Below are positions 32,516-41,121 of a stretch of 41,804 nt of DNA, piece by piece. The DNA is from CAZCQP01 sp964500895. Its GTDB lineage: Bacteria; Bacillota; Clostridia; Lachnospirales; JAISER01. The translations under genes were made by a program, and so were the position numbers. The stretch lies in assembly GCA_964500895.1 (NCBI GenBank), contig CAZCQP010000021.1:1-41804 (forward strand), read 5' to 3'. Below the pieces are notes generated by a model that searched no databases, was not told the DNA's origin, and saw only the letters and a program-made list of their open reading frames with translations. Each line of letters opens with the position of its first letter. The stretch's first letter is position 1.

Positions 32516-34267
32516 CTATCTTTCAACAACCAGCCGCATTTGCCCGGCGGCAATGGTGTCCCCAGGGTTTAGCCGCCTTTTGCGGTTCACTTTCACCCCG
32601 TTTAAGAAGGTGCCGTTGGTTTCGCTTAAATTGGCTAGGCTGAAAATACCCTGTTCTTCTTCTATGGCAAAATGCTGGCGAGACATTTCTTGGTCGTTAA
32701 AGGTGACGTCGCACAGTTCTGCACGGCCAAAAATGGCGCTTTTGTTGATGTTTAACGTCAGCCGCTGGGCCTGGCCGGAAGGGGGAATCACTTTCAAAAC
32801 CAGCACGGGCAGCACCCCGGGCGTTATCATCACATCCACTTTGTCTGTATCCTGTGCTGCCTGTTGCTGTAACTGCACGTCTTTATTCAACCGCCCCATT
32901 TCCGTGGCTTGGGTGCTATTTTTCTTTCTTTTCCCCACAATCACGGCAGCTGCAATGGCCACCACCACAAGGGTAAGGATGAACCATGCCCCTGCCTGCG
33001 CCCCTTTGCTGGGGGCTTCTTCTGTGGACTGGGCTGCCACTTCTGGGCCGATGACTTCTATGGTGCTTTGGCTTACCAATTTGTTTTGTTCCATGGCGGT
33101 GTCTGTAATGTTTTCAAAGGCAATGTGCAGGCTGCCGGAGGCAAAAGCCTGGGCAAAGGTTAGCAGCACTGTTTTGTCCGTGGGGGCATACACGGCAGAT
33201 TGAATGGCAAGCCCTTTGGCTGTTTCCGCTTCCATCACCAAGTAATTGGCGGGGTTTTCCGCCCCCAGTAACGTTTTGTCAAAGGTAAGGCGCAGAGTTT
33301 CTTCCCCAACCTGCTCCACCGATACAAGGCTTGGGGGGCGGTTGTCTGCCTGCCAGTTTTTGGCCTTAACCGGGCGTTCCATCTGTATCCTTTCCCCGCC
33401 CACATTCATGGAAAGCCGGAACAGTTGCTCCCCTTCAGGCAGTTTATTGCTGGCCGCTAACGTTTGAACCAGCAGCCCGCTGTTTAGGTTTTGAATGCAC
33501 TCTGCAAAAGCTTCCCGCAAAGTTTCCGGGTTTATAAGAGTAATGGTTCCCCCACTTTGCCGAGCCATGGCACCGAACTGGTCTAAACTGCTTTTGTCCC
33601 CGGTATCAAAGCCCATGGCATAAAAGGGCAGCGGGGCAGCAGACAGCCTGCGGTTGATTTCTTCCGGCGTATACCCTCCCACGTTCACGTCCACCGAATC
33701 TGAAAACACCAGTGCCGCTTTCCGGCCAGGGTTTGGGCTGGTGTCTCCCTCTGCCAAGGCCATGGCTTGCATGAAGGCATCGTAAAACAACGTGCCCTCT
33801 TGGTTGCGTTCCAGTGCGCCAACAGCTTCCATCATGCCCTGCTCGTTTTCCCGGCTAGCTTTGTTAAAGGGCACCTCCACCGTTTCACCAAACGTAATCA
33901 GGGTGGCGGTATCTTTGGGCCCCATGGCTTGAATATAACTGGTGATGGCGGTTTGCACGGCGTTCATTTGCTTCTGGTTCACAGAGGTGGAGCAGTCCAC
34001 CAGAAACAACAGCCACAACCCGTCATTGTCACGATTATAAGGCCGCACTTCTGTTACGGTCAGCTTTTCTTTCCCCCAGAAGGCTTCAACGGCATCCGGC
34101 TGGGTGGTATCATTGCTGCCAGTGATGTAGGCGTTTAACACGGGTAAGTTGGCTTGTATTTGTTCAATATGTATGTCTAATGGGTTTTGGTCTGAATTGG
34201 CAGAAACAATGGATGTCAACGAGAGTGTCACGATGAGTAAAATTGCCAAGAAAGATGGTTTTACCAT
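32516..34267 (-). CDS. Exported VWA-domain protein with TM segment and cytoplasmic FHA domain
   Basis: 583 residues. A signal peptide (1-23) is followed by an extracytoplasmic VWA domain (about 85-285) with a MIDAS-type DCSTS motif, then a beta-rich region resembling an Ig/SLH-accessory fold (300-405). A transmembrane helix lies at about 426-446, then a basic stop-transfer and a cytoplasmic FHA domain (about 490-583) with IFGR, MSRQHF and ETNGTFLNG. It links an outside metal-ion-dependent adhesion domain with an inside phosphothreonine reader, so it could carry the signal across the membrane. It overlaps the preceding FHA gene by 7 bases. Confidence 0.88.
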   Translation of the reverse strand: MVKPSFLAILLIVTLSLTSIVSANSDQNPLDIHIEQIQANLPVLNAYITGSNDTTQPDAVEAFWGKEKLTVTEVRPYNRDNDGLWLLFLVDCSTSVNQKQMNAVQTAITSYIQAMGPKDTATLITFGETVEVPFNKASRENEQGMMEAVGALERNQEGTLFYDAFMQAMALAEGDTSPNPGRKAALVFSDSVDVNVGGYTPEEINRRLSAAPLPFYAMGFDTGDKSSLDQFGAMARQSGGTITLINPETLREAFAECIQNLNSGLLVQTLAASNKLPEGEQLFRLSMNVGGERIQMERPVKAKNWQADNRPPSLVSVEQVGEETLRLTFDKTLLGAENPANYLVMEAETAKGLAIQSAVYAPTDKTVLLTFAQAFASGSLHIAFENITDTAMEQNKLVSQSTIEVIGPEVAAQSTEEAPSKGAQAGAWFILTLVVVAIAAAVIVGKRKKNSTQATEMGRLNKDVQLQQQAAQDTDKVDVMITPGVLPVLVLKVIPPSGQAQRLTLNINKSAIFGRAELCDVTFNDQEMSRQHFAIEEEQGIFSLANLSETNGTFLNGVKVNRKRRLNPGDTIAAGQMRLVVER

Positions 34268-34839
34268 TTAAATTCCCCCTTGCAAAAGGGAATGAAAACA
34301 AAGGTGGAACTGCCCATCACCACAGTGTCTCCATCCTGAAGGACACAGGACTGGGTTTGCTTCTGGCCATTCACGGCCACTTCTGTGCCATCCCCAGGCA
34401 CAAGGGCATAGGTAGACTTCATGGGTTCGTATACAAGGGAGGCGTGGTTTTCCCGGCTAATCAGCGGGTCATCCGCCACAGACACGTCCATGGTGGGGCT
34501 GCGGCCAATAAAGTTGCGGCCCATATGCAGCCGGTAGTCCCGCCCTTTTTCCGGGCCGTCTATGCACACCAGCCAACCGGAAACTGGGTCGTACCCTTTC
34601 TTTTTTAGGAACAGCCCAACGGTTTTTTCGTCTTTGTTTTGAACGCCTTGAAAGGCCAGCACCTTCCGTTGCGGCGGTTCGGGGGTGGTGGGGTAGTCTT
34701 GTTGGTGGTCCCTGGGCTTAAACACGGTGTGCCCATCCAGCTTCCTTCCCCCGGGCAAACCCCCGGCTGCGCAATGGGGGCAAGCTTGGTATTTTCCGTT
34801 ATCGTAGTAGTGTCCTTGGGGGCACTGTATAACAGACAT
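34261..34839 (-). CDS. Zinc-ribbon FHA protein
   Basis: 192 residues from ATG 34839, which follows GAGGGG; an upstream TTG reading is rejected for lack of a site. N-terminal motif QCPQGHYYDNGKYQACPHC (residues 5-23), a linker of about 65 residues, GWLVCIDGP, then an FHA domain (about 100-185) with FIGRSPTMDV and ISRENHA. The NGT position reads VNGQ, partly conserved. Same build as the protein encoded at 29576-30244. Overlaps the VWA gene by 7 bases. Confidence 0.86.
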   Translation of the reverse strand: MSVIQCPQGHYYDNGKYQACPHCAAGGLPGGRKLDGHTVFKPRDHQQDYPTTPEPPQRKVLAFQGVQNKDEKTVGLFLKKKGYDPVSGWLVCIDGPEKGRDYRLHMGRNFIGRSPTMDVSVADDPLISRENHASLVYEPMKSTYALVPGDGTEVAVNGQKQTQSCVLQDGDTVVMGSSTFVFIPFCKGEFKW

Positions 34840-34859
34840 ATGGTTAACCCCTCTCAATA

Positions 34860-34883
34860 GACTTCTTGCACATGCAAGAAGTC
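34860..34883 (-). other. Intra-operon hairpin between phosphatase and FHA genes
   Basis: GACTTCTTGC (34860-34869) pairs with GCAAGAAGTC (34874-34883) around ACAT. It lies between the phosphatase stop and the FHA ribosome site and has no T-run, so it may tune mRNA stability or processing rather than end transcription. Confidence 0.55.
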
Positions 34884-34887
34884 GAGT

Positions 34888-35616
34888 TTATCGGATAAAC
34901 ACGGCGATTGCGGAATAATTGTCCATATGTATATGCTTTCCAGCTTGCGTCACTTTGGCTTCCATTGAAGCCAGCCACTGCTGGGGGGTGTCTGCTTTTT
35001 TCAGGCATTTGGCCATGTCTTTTTCGTCAATCAGCTCCCAAAAGCCGTCGGTGCACAACAGAAAGCTGGTGGTTGCCGTCAGTACCATGGGTTCGGACAG
35101 GGTGAACCGGGGAACTTTTTCCTCCATGCCCATCACCCGAATTAAACGGTTGCGGTCTTCGTGGAAGCGGATGTCTTTTTCCTTTATTTCACCGGAGGCC
35201 ACCAGCATTTGGGGCACACTGTGGTCCAACGTGCGGGCTTGCAGTTTGTCTTTTTGAAAGGCGTATAAACGGGAATCCCCCACATGGGCCCACTGGGCCT
35301 TGTTTTCTCTTATGGAAAGGCACACCAGGGTGGTTTTAAAGTCGCTTTTGGCCCCGGCGTTGCGCTGGGCCTCTAAAATGGCGGTTTGGCTGTTTGCAAA
35401 GGCAAGGGGCAGCAAATCACCTTCATGCCCTTCCTCTAACACTTGCAAAGACTGGGCCACCGCCAGGCCGGAAGCCACTTCCCCGTGTCCATGGCCGCCA
35501 AGCCCATCCGCCACCACAAACAGCCACTGGCCATCATGCACGCCATGGCCAATGCTATCCTCATTAACCGGTCGTGAACCCGGATTGGTTAGTTCGGCCA
35601 CTGTTAACAAAAGCAT
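34888..35616 (-). CDS. PP2C-family Ser/Thr protein phosphatase, first gene of the island
   Basis: 242 residues, a minimal PP2C domain. Motifs: SRPVNEDSIG, VVADGLGGHGHGEVAS, HVGDSRLYAF, LLCTDGFWEL and the C-terminal DNYSAIAVF, giving the acidic residues for two metal ions. AAGGGGGG lies about 9 bases before ATG 35616. It heads the minus-strand operon that ends at 22833 and differs from the second phosphatase (30281) in lacking an N-terminal tail, so the two may act on different partners. Confidence 0.92.
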   Translation of the reverse strand: MLLLTVAELTNPGSRPVNEDSIGHGVHDGQWLFVVADGLGGHGHGEVASGLAVAQSLQVLEEGHEGDLLPLAFANSQTAILEAQRNAGAKSDFKTTLVCLSIRENKAQWAHVGDSRLYAFQKDKLQARTLDHSVPQMLVASGEIKEKDIRFHEDRNRLIRVMGMEEKVPRFTLSEPMVLTATTSFLLCTDGFWELIDEKDMAKCLKKADTPQQWLASMEAKVTQAGKHIHMDNYSAIAVFIR

Positions 35617-35659
35617 ACAGGAGCACCCCCCTTATTACATTTTTAAACTGAATAATGAT

Positions 35660-35690
35660 ATTATAGCACTGTTTATATTTTGCGTAATTG
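35660..35690 (-). promoter_or_regulatory. Putative promoter of the phospho-signalling operon
   Basis: A perfect TATAAT on the minus strand (35665-35660) lies about 45 bases before the phosphatase start. The -35 region at 17-18 bases is weak, so an activator or another sigma factor may be involved. Confidence 0.45.
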
Positions 35691-35744
35691 GCTTTCATTT
35701 GTAAAATTTTATAATGAATATGGATTTTTTTATCTAACCAATAA

Positions 35745-35778
35745 AAAAAGCGCTTCCATCATAAATGGAACGCTTTTT
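35745..35778 (-). terminator. Terminator after the MtaA-like genes
   Basis: AAAAAGCG (35745-35752) pairs with CGCTTTTT (35771-35778); TTCCAT pairs with ATGGAA inside after a one-base bulge. On the minus strand it follows the stop of the gene ending at 35777 and reads into Ts. Confidence 0.85.
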
Positions 35779-36802
35779 AAACTTCTGCCGCCTGTACCAT
35801 GGCATCTATATTCCGGCTAGGTGTGTCTCTGGTCACCAGACAGCCGGTGCTTAAAATGAATGGGCGAAGCCCTTTTTCAGTAACCAAATGTTTGCATAGC
35901 TGCCGGACTTCCTTTGTGTTCATCCGCTCCAAATCCACCGGGTTGATGTTGCCTTTCAAGCATTGGCCCTTTTGCATCCGGCTTCTGGCGTAATCCGCAG
36001 GAACCCAATAATCCACGTCCAGCACTTGGCAGCCTGTGTCTGCGATGAAGTCAATGGAAGGGCGAATGTCCCCGCACACATGCATGATGCAGGGCACGGA
36101 CTTCCTTTTTAGATAATCCACCACTTGCTTGGCGTACGGGTAAACAAATTCTCGGTATGCGCCCGGCGAAATGACGCTGGAGGAAGCGGCACCTTCCCCA
36201 AGCCAGACACATTGTGCCCCAGCCTCTACCAACTGATCAACCCAGTCAAACGTCAAGTTCACCCGTTGTTGCAATACCTTTTTAAGTTCTTCTGGTTCGT
36301 CATAAAGAAGCATCAGTACATTTTGTAGCCCCATCATAAAAACCACTTGGGAATAAGGGCCGGTGATGCCCGGAATAATTAAATAATTTTCTTTGAAATG
36401 GCCGGATATTTGCATGAACGTCTCATAGACACCGTGTATTAAAGGGTTTTCCTGCCAAAGCCTGGGGTCATCCAAGGTTTGAATGTGGTGATGAAAAGCC
36501 GTGCCCACATCGTTTTCCGGCACCCGCCAAGTGATGCCTCCCGAATCCACATAAAAGTGTTCCGCAGTTTTCCGCACATGCTTTTGGGACAAGCATAGGT
36601 TCACATACAGGCCGTCAATGCTGGGGTGTACCTCCAGCGCCTTTTCCAGTGCCTTGGCGTGTAACGTTGTATCGCAAAAGCATTCTCCTACTCCCTCTCC
36701 CAACAGCCCCGATGCATAACACACATCAATGGAGGGCAACACGCTGGTGCGGTCTGTGGGCTTTCCCCAAATGGTGTTTAAGGCCCGTTGTTTTCCAGTC
36801 AT
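35777..36802 (-). CDS. MtaA/UroD-family methyltransferase-like protein, copy 1
   Basis: 341 residues from ATG 36802, with AGGGGG 6 bases upstream. The barrel fold of the uroporphyrinogen decarboxylase family is recognised from the PYAKQVVDYLKRK, MHVCGDIRPSIDFIADTG and GNINPVDL segments. It keeps a zinc-ligand-like set, His241-x-Cys243 (HVCG) and Cys321 (LSTGCLVTRDTP), as in corrinoid:coenzyme-M methyltransferases (MtaA/MtbA type) and not in true UroD. Expected to move methyl groups from a methylated corrinoid protein to a thiol or similar acceptor. It sits in a sugar-transport operon, 10 bases after a second such gene. Confidence 0.8.
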   Translation of the reverse strand: MTGKQRALNTIWGKPTDRTSVLPSIDVCYASGLLGEGVGECFCDTTLHAKALEKALEVHPSIDGLYVNLCLSQKHVRKTAEHFYVDSGGITWRVPENDVGTAFHHHIQTLDDPRLWQENPLIHGVYETFMQISGHFKENYLIIPGITGPYSQVVFMMGLQNVLMLLYDEPEELKKVLQQRVNLTFDWVDQLVEAGAQCVWLGEGAASSSVISPGAYREFVYPYAKQVVDYLKRKSVPCIMHVCGDIRPSIDFIADTGCQVLDVDYWVPADYARSRMQKGQCLKGNINPVDLERMNTKEVRQLCKHLVTEKGLRPFILSTGCLVTRDTPSRNIDAMVQAAEV

Positions 36803-36812
36803 TGTATCCCCC

Positions 36813-37838
36813 TTATGCATTCCCGTAAGGGTATGCCTTGCTGGCCGTTACCATGGCCGCTATGTTGGCTTCCGGGGAAAAACGGGGGATTTCACAGGCA
36901 GAACTGAGCAGCAAGCCGCCCTTATTGCCGAATAAACTGATGATGGCATTGGCCTCCCTCGTCACTTCTTCCGGGGTGCCGTTTAAAAGGGTTTCCACCG
37001 TGGCAATGTTTCCCTCTATGGCGCATTGGTTACGGCAGATGTCCGCCGCCTTTTGCATGTTTGTCACGCTGTCTATTTCAATGCAATCTGCGCCGCTTTG
37101 TGCCATTAAATCCACCATATGGTTGGTGTTGCCGCACACATGGTAAAAAACAGGCAATCCGGTTTCTTTTAGGCGACTGATGGCGGCCTGGGCGTATGGC
37201 AGTGCAAATTTGGCGTACATCTCCCGGCTCATAAGCCCGGAAACTGAATCCCCAAAGGCCAGCCCGTGGGCCCCCGCTTGTGCTGCCGCCTTTCCGTATG
37301 CAACCACAGCCTCTGTGGCCACTTCCAGCAGCGCTTGGGCAAAGGTTTCATTCTCATACAAATCCATTAAAAATTGTTCCGGCCCCCGGATGGCCGCAGC
37401 CGCCGAAAAGGGGGCAGAATCGATGTTGGTCTTTATAAAAACACTGTCTTTCAGTTGTTTCCGGCACAGAGCCGTGGCCTTTAAAATGACGTGCATTCTG
37501 CCCTTTTCCAGCGTAAACTTTGGCAGCAAGCTTATGTCATCCTTTTTCAGCGGATGGCACAGAAGCTGGGGTGGCTGGTCCTCGGGAAAGTTCACCTTTG
37601 CGCCGAAAGCTTCGCAAAGCACGTAGTTGTCGGTGCTGATGTACACGCTGTCAAAGTCGTAATGGCGCTGGCAGGCCATCACGGTTTCTGCCATCACATC
37701 TGGCCTGGTGGAATATGCCCCATGCTTGTTGCCAGACAGCTCAATGGCATGTTGGATAATCAGCGGCACCACCGGCACCCTGTCCACTGCTTTAAAGGCA
37801 AGCGCGTTCAAAACCCGTTCTACTTTTTGCATATCCAT
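36813..37838 (-). CDS. MtaA/UroD-family methyltransferase-like protein, copy 2
   Basis: 341 residues from ATG 37838, whose A is shared with the stop of the upstream permease gene (TAATG); a second in-frame ATG at 37832 has better spacing to the AAAGG ribosome site. Segments: RVPVVPLIIQHAIEL, GLAFGDSVSGLMS, YHVCGNTNHMVDLMAQSGAD and EGNIATVETLLNGT. The zinc-ligand-like residues His233, Cys235 and Cys315 (LLSSACEIPRFSP) are kept. It differs clearly from copy 1, so the pair could be a heteromer or use different substrates. A role in methyl transfer is inferred from the family only. Confidence 0.8.
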   Translation of the reverse strand: MDMQKVERVLNALAFKAVDRVPVVPLIIQHAIELSGNKHGAYSTRPDVMAETVMACQRHYDFDSVYISTDNYVLCEAFGAKVNFPEDQPPQLLCHPLKKDDISLLPKFTLEKGRMHVILKATALCRKQLKDSVFIKTNIDSAPFSAAAAIRGPEQFLMDLYENETFAQALLEVATEAVVAYGKAAAQAGAHGLAFGDSVSGLMSREMYAKFALPYAQAAISRLKETGLPVFYHVCGNTNHMVDLMAQSGADCIEIDSVTNMQKAADICRNQCAIEGNIATVETLLNGTPEEVTREANAIISLFGNKGGLLLSSACEIPRFSPEANIAAMVTASKAYPYGNA

Positions 37839-38725
37839 TATCCTTTCACCGCACCCATGGCAAGCCCTTGTACAAAGTCTTTTTGAACCATCCAAACCAG
37901 CACAACCACCGGCAACAGCGTAATAAGGGCAGTGGCAGCCATTGGCCCCCAAGCAAGCCCTCTGTCAGTAATAAAGCCTGCAATCACCACCGGCAAAGTT
38001 TTGGCGCTTTTAATGCTCAAAATAACGGCAAATAAAAATTCATTCCAAGTGGCCACAAAGGTTAGGATGGCAGACGCAATAAGGCCGGGCTTGGTAATGG
38101 GCATGACAATGCTAAAGAAACGGCGGGTGAACCCGCAGCCGTCCAACACGGCGGATTCTTCTATCACAAAGGGAATTTGCTCGAAAAATCCCATCATCAG
38201 CCAAATGACCAGAGGCAAGTTAAAGCTGGTGTTCATAATGACCAGTGCCGTCTTGGTATCCATCAGCCGTAATGTGCGCATCACCAGGTAAACCGGAATG
38301 GCGGTGGCAATGGCTGGGTACATTTTTTGCACCAGAAACCATAGGCCAAACAGAGCTCTGGCCCGCTTACCAATGGGCCCCCGCACCACGGCATAAGCCG
38401 CCATGCTGCCAATGACAAGGGTGATGATGGTGGTGGCCAACGTAATTGCAAAGGTGTTGGTTAAGTACATCCAAATTTTGTCCCGGGTGAACACTTCCAC
38501 ATAGCTGTCCAGGGTGAAAGATTTAGGGATAATCACTGGCGGATAGGCCAAATAGTCCTGGGACTGCTTAAAGGAACTGGTGACGAGCCAATACAGGGGG
38601 AACACAACCATGGTCACGCTGCTGATTAACAGGAATATTTTCACCGGCACACCAGCAAAATTGCTGATGACGGCATCAATGGAGGTAACATCCTTCACTT
38701 TCTTTTTTTGTCCAAGCCCTACCAT
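37838..38725 (-). CDS. ABC sugar transporter permease, MalG/CUT1 type
   Basis: 295 residues from ATG 38725 with a GGAGGA site. Six membrane segments and the permease EAA-type loop EESAVLDGCGFTRRFFSIVMPITKPG (about residues 190-215). The ending FVQGLAMGAVKG is typical of MalG-type subunits. It should form the channel with the MalF-type protein encoded upstream (7-base overlap). No ATP-binding subunit is encoded here, so a shared MsmK-type ATPase elsewhere is likely. Confidence 0.92.
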   Translation of the reverse strand: MVGLGQKKKVKDVTSIDAVISNFAGVPVKIFLLISSVTMVVFPLYWLVTSSFKQSQDYLAYPPVIIPKSFTLDSYVEVFTRDKIWMYLTNTFAITLATTIITLVIGSMAAYAVVRGPIGKRARALFGLWFLVQKMYPAIATAIPVYLVMRTLRLMDTKTALVIMNTSFNLPLVIWLMMGFFEQIPFVIEESAVLDGCGFTRRFFSIVMPITKPGLIASAILTFVATWNEFLFAVILSIKSAKTLPVVIAGFITDRGLAWGPMAATALITLLPVVVLVWMVQKDFVQGLAMGAVKG

Positions 38726-39609
38726 AAGTCGTTCTCCTCCTTCTTCCTCCAGCGTAAGAAAAGCATACTGCACAAAGTCATCACCACTACAAACAAAATG
38801 GCCAGAGCTGCGGCATATCCTGCATCAAAGAAACGCAGCCCTTGCTTATATATGTAGTTGGGCAGCATTTCCGTTGCGGTGCCCGGGCCGCCGTTGGTCA
38901 TGACGTAAACCGTGTCGAACACTTTGAAAGCATCTATAAAGCGTATCATCAGCACAATGATAAGCAGCGGCTTCATCAACGGCAAAACAATGTTTCGGAA
39001 AATCTGCTGGGGGCTTGCGCCATCTACCAATGCCGCCTGCACGCAATCTCCGGGCAAGGCTTTTAACCCGGCGGCACAAATCACCGTCACCCAAGGGGTC
39101 AGCTGCCAAACGTTCACCAAAATGACAGACAACATGGCCGTTGTGGGCTTGCTCAACCATGTGATGCTGGGAACACCCAGAAAGCTGAGCAAATAGTTGA
39201 TGATGCCCGTGGAAGAATCCAGCATCATGCGCCACAGGGTACCAATGGCCACCGGCGCCATAATCATTGGTATCATGAAAATGGATGTCACAATCCTGGC
39301 CCAGCCCTTGTCTGAACATATAATCATGGCAAGCATCATGCCCAGCACCAGTTCCAAACCTACCGACACCAAGGCAAACACTAGGGTGTTCCACGTGCTG
39401 ATATGTAGGGTGCTGTCTGTAAAAATGCGCATGTAGTTTTCCAGCCCCACAAAGGTGGGCACCGCATTGGGCAGGTTGAGCTTGTAGCGGAAAAAGCTCA
39501 AATATAAGGAATAGGCCAAAGGGAACAGGGCTGTTATGCCTAGAAAAATCAAGGTTGGCAAAAGAAACAGCCATGACGATACGGTATCGCTTAATTTATC
39601 CGTTTTCAT
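38719..39609 (-). CDS. ABC sugar transporter permease, MalF/CUT1 type
   Basis: 296 residues from ATG 39609, preceded by AGGAGG. The N-terminal SWLFLLPTLIFLGITALFPL segment, six membrane helices, and the EAA-type loop ALVDGASPQQIFRNIVLPLMKP (about residues 195-216) mark a MalF/UgpA-like subunit. The downstream TNGGPGTATEMLPNYIYKQG pattern is characteristic. Pairs with the MalG-type permease. A 72-base gap separates it from the solute-binding-protein gene. Confidence 0.92.
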   Translation of the reverse strand: MKTDKLSDTVSSWLFLLPTLIFLGITALFPLAYSLYLSFFRYKLNLPNAVPTFVGLENYMRIFTDSTLHISTWNTLVFALVSVGLELVLGMMLAMIICSDKGWARIVTSIFMIPMIMAPVAIGTLWRMMLDSSTGIINYLLSFLGVPSITWLSKPTTAMLSVILVNVWQLTPWVTVICAAGLKALPGDCVQAALVDGASPQQIFRNIVLPLMKPLLIIVLMIRFIDAFKVFDTVYVMTNGGPGTATEMLPNYIYKQGLRFFDAGYAAALAILFVVVMTLCSMLFLRWRKKEENDLW

Positions 39610-39681
39610 GGATTTCCTCCTAAAGCTTAAAGAACGGGAGTACCAGACGAGTGGCAACACTCCCCTAGTACTCCTGTTTAA

Positions 39682-41025
39682 TTAATGATTATAGTTCAAA
39701 ATACCAGCTTCTGGCGGAGAGTTCTTCAGCGCCTGTTTGATGCCTGCATCCATTTGCTTCACCGCATCCTCCAAGGAAATTTGGTCGGCCAGATAACCGC
39801 TAATGACGGTGTTTAACATGGTATCCACTTCAACAGAAGCCGCAATTCTCCACCACATGTTGGCAGTGTCTAAAGCTTCTCTTACCGGGTACAAGCCAGC
39901 GTCTTTAATGGATTGTTGTTCCCAGAAATCTTTTCTAGGGGAGAAAATGGCAAATTCATCAAAGAATCTTTGTTGGTTTTCGGCGCTGGTGTACATTTTA
40001 ATCCATTCCCAGGCTAAATCTTTGTTTTCAGAGCCGGCGGGAATGGCCAAGTCCCATGCGGAAAGCAGGGTGATGCCGGTTTTTTCTTTAGGCAGTGTGG
40101 CCAGTGCCCACTTGCCTACCACTTGGGATTTATCTGGATTGTCGCCGTTTAAGGTGATGCCCAGAGAAGGCCAAGTTTCGCAGACAGCAGCTTTGCCGTC
40201 CAAGAAAGCTTTGATGGATTCTTCCACGCCCCAGGAAAGGCTGGCAGGGTCCATAGAAGCTTGCAGTTCTTTCAAGTGTTCCAAAGCGGCTCTGGTTTCA
40301 GGGGAATCAATGGTCACGTTCCAGTTTTCGTCTGCCCAAGCGCCGCCCATAGACCACAGCACGTAGTCAAACACGCCGCCCAGCTGGCCGGGTGCTTCGG
40401 CTACCGTTACACCGTACATGCCGTCTTTGGTTAAGTCTGCTGCCACCTTACGGTATTCTTCCCATGTTTGTGGAAGGCCGTCTGGCAAAAGGTCTGTTCT
40501 GTAAGCAAAAACCTGTGGGGTGCTGGCGTTGGGAATGCCGATGATGGTGTCTTGCCATTTGCCGCAGTTGGCCAACACGTTGTCAATCCATACGTTCATG
40601 TCGTAGCTGTCTTTGGTTATGTACGGGCCAAGGTCGGTTAAGAAGGGGGCAAATTCGCCGTCCCATTGGCTGGCCACGTCAATTACATCGTAGGCCGAGG
40701 TGCCGCCGGATGTTAAGTCTAACAATGCCTTTTCGTGCAGGGTAACGTAGGGGAAGTCCACCACGTCCACTTTGGCCCCGGTCTGTGCTTCAAATTCTGG
40801 CGCAATGGCCCGGGCTGCATCGGCGTAAACGCTGGACATGTACAGCACGGTCAGCGTTTGGCCTGCATAGGGCTTGTCGGTTTCGGCAGATGCGTCGCCT
40901 TCTGCGGCTGGCTGTGCTTCGCCTTCCGGGGCTGGGGCGGGGGTTGCTGTGCTGCTTCCGCCGCAACCGGCAAGCACCCCTACCGCCATGGCAAGAACCA
41001 GTAAGATTGCCAATGTTTTTTTCAT
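39682..41025 (-). CDS. ABC sugar transporter solute-binding lipoprotein
   Basis: 447 residues from ATG 41025, preceded by AGGAGG and AGGAGA. Lipoprotein signal with Cys21 (GVLAGC), an Ala/Pro/Glu-rich tether, then a family-1 solute-binding domain (about 55-447) with LHEKALLDLTSGGTSAYDV, GIPNASTPQVFAYRTDLL, a WEEYRKVAADL helix and a SAENQQRFFDEF C-terminal helix. Family members bind oligosaccharides, glycerol-phosphate compounds or amino sugars; adjacent NanE points to an N-acetyl-amino-sugar, but this is inference. Confidence 0.92.
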   Translation of the reverse strand: MKKTLAILLVLAMAVGVLAGCGGSSTATPAPAPEGEAQPAAEGDASAETDKPYAGQTLTVLYMSSVYADAARAIAPEFEAQTGAKVDVVDFPYVTLHEKALLDLTSGGTSAYDVIDVASQWDGEFAPFLTDLGPYITKDSYDMNVWIDNVLANCGKWQDTIIGIPNASTPQVFAYRTDLLPDGLPQTWEEYRKVAADLTKDGMYGVTVAEAPGQLGGVFDYVLWSMGGAWADENWNVTIDSPETRAALEHLKELQASMDPASLSWGVEESIKAFLDGKAAVCETWPSLGITLNGDNPDKSQVVGKWALATLPKEKTGITLLSAWDLAIPAGSENKDLAWEWIKMYTSAENQQRFFDEFAIFSPRKDFWEQQSIKDAGLYPVREALDTANMWWRIAASVEVDTMLNTVISGYLADQISLEDAVKQMDAGIKQALKNSPPEAGILNYNH

Positions 41026-41062
41026 TCTCCTATACCTCCTCAATAGTTTAGAACCCATTGTA

Positions 41063-41094
41063 TACAGGTTCTTATTAAACGGCTTCATAGCCGT
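41063..41094. other. Hairpin and TACAGGTTCTTATT motif between nanE and the binding-protein gene
   Basis: ACGGCT (41079-41084) pairs with AGCCGT (41089-41094) around TCAT. Beside it, TACAGGTTCTTATT (41063-41076) is identical to 1065-1078, the right end of the inverted-repeat element near glpP. Both sit just downstream of a minus-strand gene. Confidence 0.5.
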
Positions 41095-41121
41095 ATAATA
41101 CATGATGAAGTTACCAACCAA

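Noticed and set aside
22833..35616. Type VI secretion-associated kinase/phosphatase/FHA locus
   Set aside because: No Tss component, sheath or VgrG-like gene is present, and the lipoprotein and PASTA features fit a Gram-positive cell.
35777..37838. True uroporphyrinogen decarboxylase (haem pathway)
   Set aside because: Both proteins carry the zinc-ligand pattern of MtaA-type methyltransferases and there are no other haem genes nearby.
38846..39574. A 242-codon minus-strand frame overlapping the MalF-type permease
   Set aside because: It is out of frame with the conserved permease, low in hydrophobic helices and unlike any family; a shadow frame.
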